Assembly: GCA_020860805.1 (NCBI GenBank)
Contig: JAJBTP010000240.1
Coordinates: 597-7,600, forward strand
DNA length: 7,004 bases
DNA from: Tannerellaceae bacterium
Lineage (GTDB): Bacteria; Bacteroidota; Bacteroidia; Bacteroidales; Tannerellaceae
Direction of reading: 5' to 3'
The notes under the pieces were generated by a model, which ran no database searches, was not told the origin of the DNA, and was given only the letters and a program-made list of their open reading frames with translations. Position 1 is the first letter of the stretch. Each line of letters begins with the position of its first letter. Of this stretch, positions 1 through 5,940 are shown in pieces. A program made the position numbers and the translations under genes.

Positions 1-128
1 GTATGGATATTCTGGAAAAATTGGATGAAAAAGACAAAACCTCGTCCAAGCGAGGAGCTTTCTATTATGTATTTAATAAAGAGAAATACGATAAACTCCT
101 GCAGAATGGTTTTTTCTTTTCTCTTTAA
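1..128 (+). CDS. Nudix-family (NrtR/AraR-like) transcriptional regulator, C-terminal end only
   Basis: This is a partial gene cut by the left edge of the window. Reading codons from base 3, the frame gives about 41 residues ending at TAA 126-128. It starts MDILEKLDEKDKTSSKRGAF (the first Met is probably internal) and ends near NGFFFSL. The 'MDxxEK-D-DK-SKRGA-Y-FN' pattern resembles the winged-helix C-terminus of Bacteroidetes Nudix regulators such as the AraR of Bacteroides thetaiotaomicron, in which a degenerate Nudix domain senses sugar and the winged helix binds DNA. Recognition is from memory of that family, and the N-terminal Nudix domain lies outside the window. Transketolase and RpiB follow immediately, and in Bacteroides these genes can sit in arabinose loci, so control of pentose metabolism is a reasonable inference. 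Ligand and targets cannot be read from this fragment. Confidence 0.7.
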   Translation, partial: MDILEKLDEKDKTSSKRGAFYYVFNKEKYDKLLQNGFFFSL

Positions 129-225
129 AATAATAGAAAAACAAGACTTACAGAAAGTGACAGAGTAAAATCCACGAAAGAATAAAAAGAGCCACTATAT
201 GCCTTCTTTCTGATTGCTAAAAAAA

Positions 226-254
226 GTACAATACGATGAGAAACTTTATTGTAC
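226..254. promoter_or_regulatory. Inverted repeat upstream of the tkt promoter (candidate operator)
   Basis: GTACAATA (226-233) is the exact reverse complement of TATTGTAC (247-254), with a 13-bp spacer. It is centred about 65 bp upstream of the tkt -7 box. It could be a regulator binding site, possibly for the upstream Nudix regulator, but no consensus was available to test this. It has no T-tract, so it is not a convincing terminator for the upstream gene. Confidence 0.35.
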
Positions 255-301
255 ATGAATTGTTTGTCTAAAAAAATGACAACCTGTAAGAATAGAATAT
301 C

Positions 302-309
302 TATCTTTG
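302..309 (+). promoter_or_regulatory. Bacteroidetes -7 promoter box for tkt
   Basis: TATCTTTG exactly fits the Bacteroidetes sigma-ABfr -7 consensus TAnnTTTG and lies 26 bp before the tkt ATG. No clear TTTG -33 element is seen at the usual spacing. The same octamer occurs before the AraC-family gene at 4952-4959. Confidence 0.7.
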
Positions 310-335
310 CACAAGATTTTAAATAATTCATTAAG

Positions 336-2363
336 ATGAACGACATAAAGATAATGAACAAGGCAGCCGATAATATACGAATACTGGCTGCATCAATGGT
401 AGAAAAAGCCAAATCGGGTCATCCCGGGGGTGCTATGGGTGGTGCAGACTTTATTAACGTATTATATTCGGAATATCTGATTTATGATCCAAAAAATCCA
501 AAATGGGAAGGACGTGACCGTTTTTTCCTTGATCCGGGTCATATGTCACCTATGCTTTATTCAGTATTAGCGCTCACCGGTAAATACACCATGGATGAGT
601 TGTCACAATTCCGTCAATGGGGTAGTCCTACTCCCGGACATCCGGAAGTGGATGTTATGCGTGGCGTAGAAAATACGTCAGGACCTTTAGGTCAGGGACA
701 TACTTACAGTGTCGGTGCAGCAATAGCTGCAAAATTTCTGAAAGCACGTCTGGGAGAACAAATGAATCAGACGATTTATACTTACATTTCAGACGGAGGA
801 ATTCAGGAAGAAATCTCTCAGGGAGCAGGACGTATTGCCGGCGCACTGGGACTGGATAATCTTATCATGTTCTACGATGCCAACAATATCCAGCTTTCTA
901 CCAAAGTAGAAGAAGTAACAGCTGAGAATGTGGCCCAAAAATACGATGCATGGGGATGGAAAGTCATCACCATCAATGGAAATGATGTAGCAGAAATCCG
1001 TAAAGCACTGGATGAAGCGAAAGCAGAAAAAGAAAGACCGACTCTTATTATAGGAAATACAGTGATGGGTAAAGGGGCTAAAGGGGCTGACAATAGTAGT
1101 TATGAAGATAAAGTATCTACTCACGGACAGCCGCTTTCAGCAGCAGGAGCATCTATAGAAGCTACCATCAAAAACCTGGGAGGAAACCCGGAAGAACCAT
1201 TTACTGTATTCCCGGAAGTCGCAGCTTTATATGCCAACCGTGCAAAAGAGCTGGAAGCAATCATGGCAGAAAAAGAAGCAGCTAAAGCCGAATGGACAAA
1301 AGCCAATCCGGAACTGGCTGTAAAAATGGCCAAATGGTTCTCAGGGGTAGCGCCGGAAATTGACTGGGCCGGAATTGAACAGAAAGCAAACCAGGCAACC
1401 CGTGCAGCATCTGCCACCGTCTTAAGCGTATTAGCAACAGAAGTTGAAAATATGATTTGTGCCTCAGCCGACTTATCGAATTCAGACAAGACAGACGGAT
1501 TCCTAAAAAAGACACATGCATTCACCAAAGGTGATTTCAGCGGAGCGTTCTTCCAGGCTGGTGTTTCAGAACTAACGATGGCATGTATATGTATCGGTAT
1601 GGCTTTGCATGGGGGAACCATTGCAGCCTGTGGTACATTCTTTGTTTTTTCCGATTATATGAAGCCTGCATCCCGTATGGCTGCCTTAATGGAAGTACCG
1701 GTTAAATTCATCTGGACACATGATGCATTCCGGGTAGGAGAAGACGGGCCTACGCATGAACCGGTAGAACAGGAAGCACAAATCCGTTTACTGGAAAAAC
1801 TCAAAAATCATAAAGGATATAATTCAACGTTGGTACTTCGCCCGGCTGATGTGACCGAAACAACCATAGCATGGAAAATGGCAATGGAAAATACGGCTAC
1901 ACCTACCGCGCTTATTCTGTCACGCCAGAATGTAAATGACATACCGGCAAAAAGTAACAGATATAATGAAGCGTTACTGGCAGAAAAAGGAGCTTATATC
2001 GTGAATGAAGATGAAAACCCGGAAGTTATCCTGGTTGCATCAGGTTCAGAAGTCTCTACGCTGGCAGAAGGAGCTGCTAAATTACGGGAGGACGGTATCC
2101 GTGTACGGATTGTATCTGCTCCCTCAGAAGGTCTGTTCCGCAGCCAGCCTATCGGTTACCAGGAATCAGTTATTCCAACCGGAAGTAAAGTGTTTGGTTT
2201 AACGGCAGGTTTACCTGTCACCCTGCAAGGTCTTGTGGGTGCAAACGGACGGGTATGGGGATTGGAATCCTTCGGGTTCTCTGCTCCTTATACCGTATTA
2301 GATGAAAAACTCGGATTTACCGGAGAGAACGTATATAAACAGGTAAAAGCATTTTTGGCATAA
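336..2363 (+). CDS. tkt: Transketolase
   Basis: Full-length transketolase of 675 aa, close to the usual 660-680. It is a cytosolic thiamine-diphosphate enzyme that moves two-carbon ketol units between pentose, tetrose and triose phosphates in the non-oxidative pentose phosphate pathway. The N-terminal TPP/pyrophosphate domain shows KSGHPGG with H29, DPGH with H69, GHPE with H102, GPLGQG, and the metal/TPP motif from D153 to N183-N184 (DANN). The central pyrimidine-binding domain shows GVSE with E412, matching the catalytic Glu near 411 in the E. coli enzyme, then THDAF with H462 and GEDGPTHEP; LSRQN follows. The C-terminal domain is complete. The ATG at 336 gives the MNDIKIMN start typical of Bacteroides homologues and sits 26 bp after a -7 box. 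All A6/T6 tracts inside the gene keep frame. A hairpin terminator follows, then rpiB. Confidence 0.97.
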   Translation: MNDIKIMNKAADNIRILAASMVEKAKSGHPGGAMGGADFINVLYSEYLIYDPKNPKWEGRDRFFLDPGHMSPMLYSVLALTGKYTMDELSQFRQWGSPTPGHPEVDVMRGVENTSGPLGQGHTYSVGAAIAAKFLKARLGEQMNQTIYTYISDGGIQEEISQGAGRIAGALGLDNLIMFYDANNIQLSTKVEEVTAENVAQKYDAWGWKVITINGNDVAEIRKALDEAKAEKERPTLIIGNTVMGKGAKGADNSSYEDKVSTHGQPLSAAGASIEATIKNLGGNPEEPFTVFPEVAALYANRAKELEAIMAEKEAAKAEWTKANPELAVKMAKWFSGVAPEIDWAGIEQKANQATRAASATVLSVLATEVENMICASADLSNSDKTDGFLKKTHAFTKGDFSGAFFQAGVSELTMACICIGMALHGGTIAACGTFFVFSDYMKPASRMAALMEVPVKFIWTHDAFRVGEDGPTHEPVEQEAQIRLLEKLKNHKGYNSTLVLRPADVTETTIAWKMAMENTATPTALILSRQNVNDIPAKSNRYNEALLAEKGAYIVNEDENPEVILVASGSEVSTLAEGAAKLREDGIRVRIVSAPSEGLFRSQPIGYQESVIPTGSKVFGLTAGLPVTLQGLVGANGRVWGLESFGFSAPYTVLDEKLGFTGENVYKQVKAFLA

Positions 2364-2381
2364 ATAAGAATTTTCCCTATA

Positions 2382-2413
2382 AGAAGAACGCAGATGAGTA
2401 TCTGCGTTCTTTT
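2382..2413 (+). terminator. Rho-independent terminator between tkt and rpiB
   Basis: A 12-bp perfect stem, AAGAACGCAGAT (2384-2395) with ATCTGCGTTCTT (2400-2411), closes a GAGT loop. One G-U and one A-U pair can extend it to 2382 and 2413. The descending arm ends in TTCTTTT, giving a short U-tract. It begins 18 bp after the tkt stop. rpiB starts 31 bp later without an obvious promoter of its own, so the hairpin may act as a partial terminator that lowers rpiB relative to tkt. Confidence 0.8.
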
Positions 2414-2444
2414 ACTATATAACTCTATTATTACTCTACAAACA

Positions 2445-2876
2445 ATGAAAACAATTGGTTTAGGTTGTGACCATGCAGGCTATGAACTAAAAGAGTTCAT
2501 AAAAGAATTATTAAACTCCAGAAATATTTCTTACAAAGACTTTGGAACTTATTCAGCAGAAAGCTGTGACTATCCGGATTTTGCACATGCTTTAGCAAAA
2601 GCGGTAGAAAAAGGAGAGGTATATCCGGGAATTGCCATTTGTGGTTCAGGGAATGGTATCAATATTACGCTTAATAAACATCAGGAAATCCGTGCAGCCC
2701 TATGCTGGAATAAAGAGCTGGCTGAATTAGCCAGAGCACACAACGATGCCAACATATTGGTTATGCCAGGCAGATTCATTACCGGTGAAGAAGCAGCTAT
2801 CATACTGGAAAGCTTTTTAAATACAGCTTACGAAGGAGGCCGCCACCAAAAAAGAATAGATAAAATCCCACTATAA
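2445..2876 (+). CDS. rpiB: Ribose-5-phosphate isomerase B
   Basis: RpiB/LacAB family, 143 aa, the usual length. It interconverts ribose 5-phosphate and ribulose 5-phosphate, supplying transketolase substrates; some homologues also act on allose 6-phosphate. Active-site residues fall at the same numbers as in E. coli RpiB: D9-H10 in GCDHAG, Y43, the catalytic C66 in CGSGNG, H99-N100 in AHNDAN, and phosphate-binding R133 and R137 in GGRHQKR. The frame is open back to 2394, but that longer start would lie inside the terminator stem. The ATG at 2445 (MKTIGLGCDHAG) matches the family N-terminus and is chosen. An A6 tract at 2848-2853 keeps frame. The 3' side runs into the 22-bp repeat array and the convergent CMD gene. 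Confidence 0.96.
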   Translation: MKTIGLGCDHAGYELKEFIKELLNSRNISYKDFGTYSAESCDYPDFAHALAKAVEKGEVYPGIAICGSGNGINITLNKHQEIRAALCWNKELAELARAHNDANILVMPGRFITGEEAAIILESFLNTAYEGGRHQKRIDKIPL

Positions 2877-2896
2877 ATATCTGCGGCAGAAAGATG

Positions 2897-2914
2897 CGTG
2901 ATGTCGTTATCACG
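2897..2914. other. Small hairpin after rpiB
   Basis: CGTGAT (2897-2902) pairs with ATCACG (2909-2914) around a 6-base loop, about 20 bp after the rpiB stop. There is no T-tract, so terminator activity is doubtful. It lies outside the 22-bp unit array. Confidence 0.35.
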
Positions 2915-2941
2915 AGTAGTAGAAGAATAACGGTACATACC

Positions 2942-3126
2942 TATTTTATCAGGGGCACGTAATGGATAAACGAACTATATGTAACTATTTGGATGGGTGT
3001 ACGTAACCATGGTTGAGTTATGTACACCCATCCAAATAGTTACGCACACCTGTGAGAAAAGTTACGTATACCCACGCTTACAGTTACGCACACCCGCATT
3101 TAACGTTACGCACGGGTAATCTTTTA
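2942..3126. repeat. Array of 22-bp units in mirrored orientation
   Basis: Units begin with a 12-bp core, consensus GTTACGYAYACC, followed by 10 variable bases. On the + strand, cores start at 3017, 3039, 3061, 3083 and 3105, each exactly 22 bp apart: GTTATGTACACC, GTTACGCACACC, GTTACGTATACC, GTTACGCACACC, GTTACGCACGGG. On the - strand, cores start at 3007, 2985 and 2963 and run leftward with the same 22-bp step: GTTACGTACACC, GTTACATATAGT, ATTACGTGCCCC. The two sets meet head to head around a 9-base centre (3008-3016). The rightmost unit ends on the stop codon of the minus-strand CMD gene. The array fills most of the convergent gap after rpiB. It resembles no CRISPR, integron or insertion-sequence end that I recognise; function unknown. 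Confidence 0.85.
2981..3043. repeat. 27-bp-stem hairpin at the centre of the 22-bp array
   Basis: Bases 2981-3002 are the exact reverse complement of 3022-3043 (22 bp). The pairing continues inward through GTAAC (3003-3007) and GTTAT (3017-3021) with one G-T wobble, leaving the 9-base loop CATGGTTGA. The stem covers one full inverted and one full direct unit that share the same variable 10 bases (CATCCAAATA), plus the start of the next unit on each side. Between two convergent genes it could serve as a bidirectional transcription end or mRNA 3' stabiliser, although neither side has a clean U-tract. Confidence 0.8.
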
Positions 3127-4209
3127 TTTAATTTTTAATCCGGGAATAAGCGGTGTGGTGTCAATCAATTCGAGTGACTGTACCATATCGAGAGTTCCTT
3201 CTTTGTATTTGATAAAATGGGGTGTTTGGATATGCTGCCGGTAGGCTGCTTCGTCTGCATAAATTTCGAGAATGACTACTTTGTTAGGATTTTCTTTTTC
3301 CGAGACGGCATACAGGGTGAGTACGTCAGGTTCCAAACGCATAGAGGCTTCAATTTCTTCTTTCAGAAAAGCATTGTATTCGTCCAGTCTTTCAGAGTCT
3401 ACCGTAATCAGAGAAAGCCGTACTTTATTATTTCCGGGAGGAAGGAGATTCTCACTTATACCGGATTCATTTGTTTGTGCACCCGGAGTACTTTGACCTA
3501 TGACTTTATCAAGAATTTGTAATGCGTTGTTGCCTTGTTGACGGTTGACAGATGTTCCGATGATGGATACAACTTCTCTTAATTGCGATTCGGTAAGACC
3601 TGTATGGAGCCCCATATTCATATGTGATTGCAACATAGGGTCCACACCGGGCATGGCTGCCAAAGCAGAAATGGTAGCAAGTTCACGTTCGGAGTAGGTC
3701 AGTACATCGCGTTCAAAGATGTCGGCGAAGAGATGTTCTTTAAGGAAAGTATCAATGGCGGGTGCAAAGGCATTGACTCCGGTAAGGGTACGCTGCTCGG
3801 CCTGAGTAAGGTTTTCCAATACTTCACGGCCCCGCGTGTATTTATCCCTTGTATCTGTTATGGGAGACGTGCCGGCACCTTCGGGATCGTTGATTCCCTG
3901 TGCTTTGCGATCATCGAGTACAGACATGAGGGTGTTGATACCGTTCAGGCTCCGGGGAAATCCTGCATAGGCATACATTTGTATAAGGATTTCTTTTACC
4001 TGGTTGACTGTCAGTCCGGCATCAAGTCCGGCATTTATTTCTGTTTTGAGTATCCCTATGTTACCAATAGCAGTATTGGCGGCAATGGTGACTATTTTTT
4101 GCTGCATGGGGTTTAAACTATTTTGCATTTCCTGAGCTTTTAATGGATGATTATGGATGGACAGTATAGCGGTTATTACAGCTATAACCAGGATATTTAT
4201 TTCTTTCAT
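3124..4209 (-). CDS. Exported protein with two CMD domains and a C-terminal ABM domain
   Basis: The protein has 361 aa. Residues 1-25 form a signal peptide (basic start, hydrophobic VIAVITAIL, likely cleavage at LKA|QE), so the product is probably periplasmic. Two carboxymuconolactone-decarboxylase-like helical domains follow, about 33-103 (AGLTVNQVKEILIQMYAYAG) and 128-230 (ERELATISALAAMPGVDPML, then H196 and H202, GLTESQLREVV). Neither has the CxxC of the peroxidase-type AhpD branch. A linker near 235-258 leads to an antibiotic-biosynthesis-monooxygenase fold at about 262-354, recognisable by EPDVLTLYAV, VVILEIYAD and HFIKYKEGT. The substrate is unknown; oxidised aromatic, quinone or lactone chemistry is only a family-level guess. 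It starts 12 bp after the cupin frame ends, so the two are co-transcribed and probably act together. The gene looks intact, including its A6 tract at 4095-4100. Confidence 0.85.
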   Translation of the reverse strand: MKEINILVIAVITAILSIHNHPLKAQEMQNSLNPMQQKIVTIAANTAIGNIGILKTEINAGLDAGLTVNQVKEILIQMYAYAGFPRSLNGINTLMSVLDDRKAQGINDPEGAGTSPITDTRDKYTRGREVLENLTQAEQRTLTGVNAFAPAIDTFLKEHLFADIFERDVLTYSERELATISALAAMPGVDPMLQSHMNMGLHTGLTESQLREVVSIIGTSVNRQQGNNALQILDKVIGQSTPGAQTNESGISENLLPPGNNKVRLSLITVDSERLDEYNAFLKEEIEASMRLEPDVLTLYAVSEKENPNKVVILEIYADEAAYRQHIQTPHFIKYKEGTLDMVQSLELIDTTPLIPGLKIK

Positions 4210-4221
4210 TTCTTTATCCGT

Positions 4222-4726
4222 TTATTTAATCGCGACGGTATATTCTTCGTCCGTGACAGGCTCAAGCCAGATGTTTTCGTTTGTCCCGGGATTACAGGCA
4301 ATGGCAAGATGTGAAAACCAGCTATCAGGGGCGGCTCCGTGCCAATGGACTATATTGGGGGCTATATCTATTACATCTCCGGGAAGCATACGAATAGCCG
4401 GCTACCCTTTTTCCTGATAGTACCCTACTCCGCCAACGGCTATCAGAATTTGTCCACCTGTATGGCTATGCCAGTTATTACGGCATCCCGGCTCAAAGGT
4501 GACGTTGGATAGAGGCACCTTCAGGTCGCTGTTACCTGTGAGGGGCGCAAGCCATGATTTTCCTGAGAAATATTGTGCATATCCGGTGTTTTCAGTACCT
4601 ACCGGAAAATCGCTGATTTTTGGAATGTCTGTATTCATATGTTTACTGTTTTTTCCTGTGCATCCAGATGGGTATTGCCGGCTAAGACAATGGCCAGGAT
4701 AACCAGGACTTTTTTATCTGTTTCAT
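4222..4726 (-). pseudogene. Exported cupin-domain protein, broken by a nonsense codon and two frameshifts
   Basis: The ATG at 4638 opens 78 residues with cupin motif 1, GCRNNWHSHTGGQ (H57, H59, Q63), and stops at TAG 4402-4404. The same frame then continues 59 codons to TAA 4222-4224, encoding cupin motif 2 (PGDVIDIAPNIVHWHG, with the third His ligand) and a normal end. The context KG-stop-PA resembles the family's common GKPA, so one A-to-T change (AAG to TAG) would explain the stop. Upstream, an ATG at 4726 begins MKQIKK; adding one A to the A6 tract at 4715-4710 leads into VLVILAIVLAGNTHLDAQEK, a typical signal peptide with a DA|QE cleavage site. Adding one A to the A6 tract at 4654-4649 joins that frame to the cupin at 4638. 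The repaired protein is exported, like its CMD partner. As written it would be cytoplasmic and lack motif 2, so it is probably inactive. Confidence 0.8.
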
Positions 4727-4763
4727 TTCCTGCTTTATTTTGAAGAATTCATTTCTTATGTAG

Positions 4764-4771
4764 CAAAGTTA
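4764..4771 (-). promoter_or_regulatory. -7 promoter box for the cupin-CMD operon
   Basis: On the minus strand this reads TAACTTTG, an exact TAnnTTTG match. It lies 37 bp before the ATG at 4726 that starts the proposed signal peptide, which supports 4726 rather than 4638 as the original start. No good -33 TTTG is seen. The palindrome at 4807-4820 sits just upstream, where an activator would be expected. Confidence 0.65.
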
Positions 4772-4806
4772 AAGGAGATACGAAATATATTTTGTAGATA
4801 AATTAC

Positions 4807-4820
4807 GGTTATCTGTAACC
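4807..4820. promoter_or_regulatory. Palindrome GGTTATCTGTAACC, candidate operator
   Basis: GGTTA and TAACC are exact inverted repeats around TCTG, and a second overlapping inverted pair, AGATAA (4796-4801) and TTATCT (4809-4814), lies beside it. The site is about 36-49 bp upstream of the minus-strand -7 box, in the divergent region between the AraC-family gene and the operon it probably controls. That position suits an AraC-type activator site. Binding is inferred from position and symmetry only. Confidence 0.4.
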
Positions 4821-4902
4821 ATTTTACTGATTTTGAAATACTCCTGCTTACTATAAACAAGTGAAGGGGATATCCGTTTGTACATATAGTGGGATGGTAG
4901 CT

Positions 4903-4926
4903 CTATTCCGGTTTTTAGAGGAATAG
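4903..4926. promoter_or_regulatory. Inverted repeat just upstream of the AraC-family gene promoter
   Basis: CTATTCC (4903-4909) and GGAATAG (4920-4926) are exact inverted repeats with a 10-bp spacer, ending 25 bp before the + strand -7 box. The place would suit autoregulation. The half-sites differ from the palindrome at 4807-4820, so if both are real they are probably not bound by the same protein. Confidence 0.3.
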
Positions 4927-4951
4927 CTGTAAACCATGTATGATTAATGTA

Positions 4952-4959
4952 TATCTTTG
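4952..4959 (+). promoter_or_regulatory. -7 promoter box for the AraC-family gene
   Basis: TATCTTTG matches TAnnTTTG exactly and lies 24 bp before the ATG at 4984, almost the same distance as in the tkt promoter. No clear -33 element is present. Confidence 0.7.
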
Positions 4960-4983
4960 GGTTAAATAGAAATTTCTGAGCAC

Positions 4984-5844
4984 ATGGAAGAGGTAATAAA
5001 AGTAGATACGATAGACCAATATAATAAGCTTTTCGGGTTGGAGACATTCCACCCGCAGGTAGCAGTTATCGATTTATCGAAAGCTACTACCTGGTCCGCG
5101 CACTATCGTTTTAATTATGGTATCTATTGCCTGTATCTGAAAGATTGTAGCTGTGGAACGATTCGTTACGGACGGCAGACCTATGATTATGAGGAAGGTT
5201 CTATCGTCAGTTTCGCACCCGGGCAGGTAGCCCGGACAGAGTTAAAGAATAATACCAAGCCTGCCGGATTAGGTTTACTATTCCATCCGGATTTAATACG
5301 GGGTACTTCACTGGGTAAGGAGATGAGGAGTTATTCTTTTTTCTCGTATGAGTCCAACGAGGCCCTTCATCTTTCAGAGCAGGAAAGGATGGTTATTGTG
5401 GATTGTTTTGAGAAAATTGCTTTAGAATTAGAGCATGCAATGGATAAGCATAGCAAGCGGTTGATTTTAAAAAATATTGAATTACTCCTGGATTACTGTA
5501 TGCGTTTTCATGACCGGCAGTTTACCACCCGGCATGAAGCCAATAAGGATGTGATAAGTAGATTTGAACTATTACTGGAAGAGTATTTCCAAAGTGAACA
5601 TTTACGGCAACAGGGACTACCTACGGTCAGGTACTTTGCTGAAAAGATTTGTCTTTCGCCTAATTATTTTGGTGACCTGATTAAGAAAGAGACCGGAAAA
5701 ACAGCACAGGAGTATATACAGACTAAATTAATGGATGTAGCAAAAGAGTGGATACTGGGCAGTGAGAAAACAGTCAGCCAGATTGCTTTTGAGCTGGGCT
5801 TCCAATATTCACAGCATTTCAACCGGTTATTTAAAAAAACGTAG
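4984..5844 (+). CDS. AraC-family transcriptional regulator, frameshifted near its C-terminus
   Basis: As written the protein has 286 aa. The N-terminal region (about 1-180) resembles the cupin-like sensing domain of Bacteroidetes AraC regulators (YNKLFGLETFHPQVAVIDLS; FAPGQVARTE near 75). The C-terminal DNA-binding domain has a first helix-turn-helix at about 214-233 (TVRYFAEKICLSPNYFGDLI) and a second at about 263-283 (VSQIAFELGF then SQHFNRLFKK). The frame ends at TAG 5842-5844 directly after the A7 tract 5833-5839. The usual family ending GYTPSEFRK is missing here but is encoded in another frame (5841-5882). One extra A would give a 299-aa protein. The gene is divergent from the cupin-CMD operon, so it is the likely regulator of that operon. 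The truncated form keeps both recognition helices but loses the last helix of the domain, so activity is uncertain. Confidence 0.88.
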   Translation: MEEVIKVDTIDQYNKLFGLETFHPQVAVIDLSKATTWSAHYRFNYGIYCLYLKDCSCGTIRYGRQTYDYEEGSIVSFAPGQVARTELKNNTKPAGLGLLFHPDLIRGTSLGKEMRSYSFFSYESNEALHLSEQERMVIVDCFEKIALELEHAMDKHSKRLILKNIELLLDYCMRFHDRQFTTRHEANKDVISRFELLLEEYFQSEHLRQQGLPTVRYFAEKICLSPNYFGDLIKKETGKTAQEYIQTKLMDVAKEWILGSEKTVSQIAFELGFQYSQHFNRLFKKT

Positions 5845-5882
5845 GGTATACGCCAAGTGAATTCAGGAAATTACAGGCCTGA
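5841..5882 (+). pseudogene. Displaced C-terminal tail of the AraC-family regulator
   Basis: From GTA at 5841 the shifted frame reads VGYTPSEFRKLQA and then TGA at 5880-5882. This is the conserved end of AraC-family domains (GYTPSEFR). With eight rather than seven A at 5833-5839 the junction becomes LFKKN-VGYTPSEF, a normal sequence for the family. The tail shows that the frameshift is recent or artefactual, because it has not decayed. Confidence 0.85.
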
Positions 5883-5940
5883 GTCAATCTTCTAAAATAG
5901 ATAGAATAAAGACATGTTTTTACTGTTCAATATTGTCATG

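Noticed and set aside
125..412. 95-aa minus-strand frame with membrane-like residues
   Set aside because: It spans the tkt promoter and the start of tkt; the hydrophobicity comes from A/T-rich sequence read antisense.
2394..2444. Longer N-terminus for RpiB starting at 2394
   Set aside because: It would be translated through the terminator stem, and the added residues do not match the family, whereas the ATG at 2445 places all active-site residues at standard positions.
2942..3126. CRISPR array
   Set aside because: The constant core is only 12 bp, the variable part is 10 bp, copies occur in both orientations, and no cas gene is nearby.
3628..4116. 162-aa plus-strand frame
   Set aside because: It is antisense to the CMD gene, which has clear domains; composition looks like a shadow frame.
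4807..4820. GTAACC in the candidate operator as another copy of the 22-bp repeat core
   Set aside because: Only GTTAC/GTAAC is shared; the rest of the 12-bp core does not align and there is no 22-bp periodicity here.
4769..5047. 92-aa minus-strand frame with a hydrophobic start
   Set aside because: It covers the divergent promoter region and overlaps the start of the AraC-family gene antisense; no family resemblance and no promoter of its own.
5883..5940. Bidirectional terminator between araC and the iron-sulfur gene
   Set aside because: Only short interrupted pairing (ACATG with CATGT) is visible, with no stable stem followed by a T-tract on either strand.
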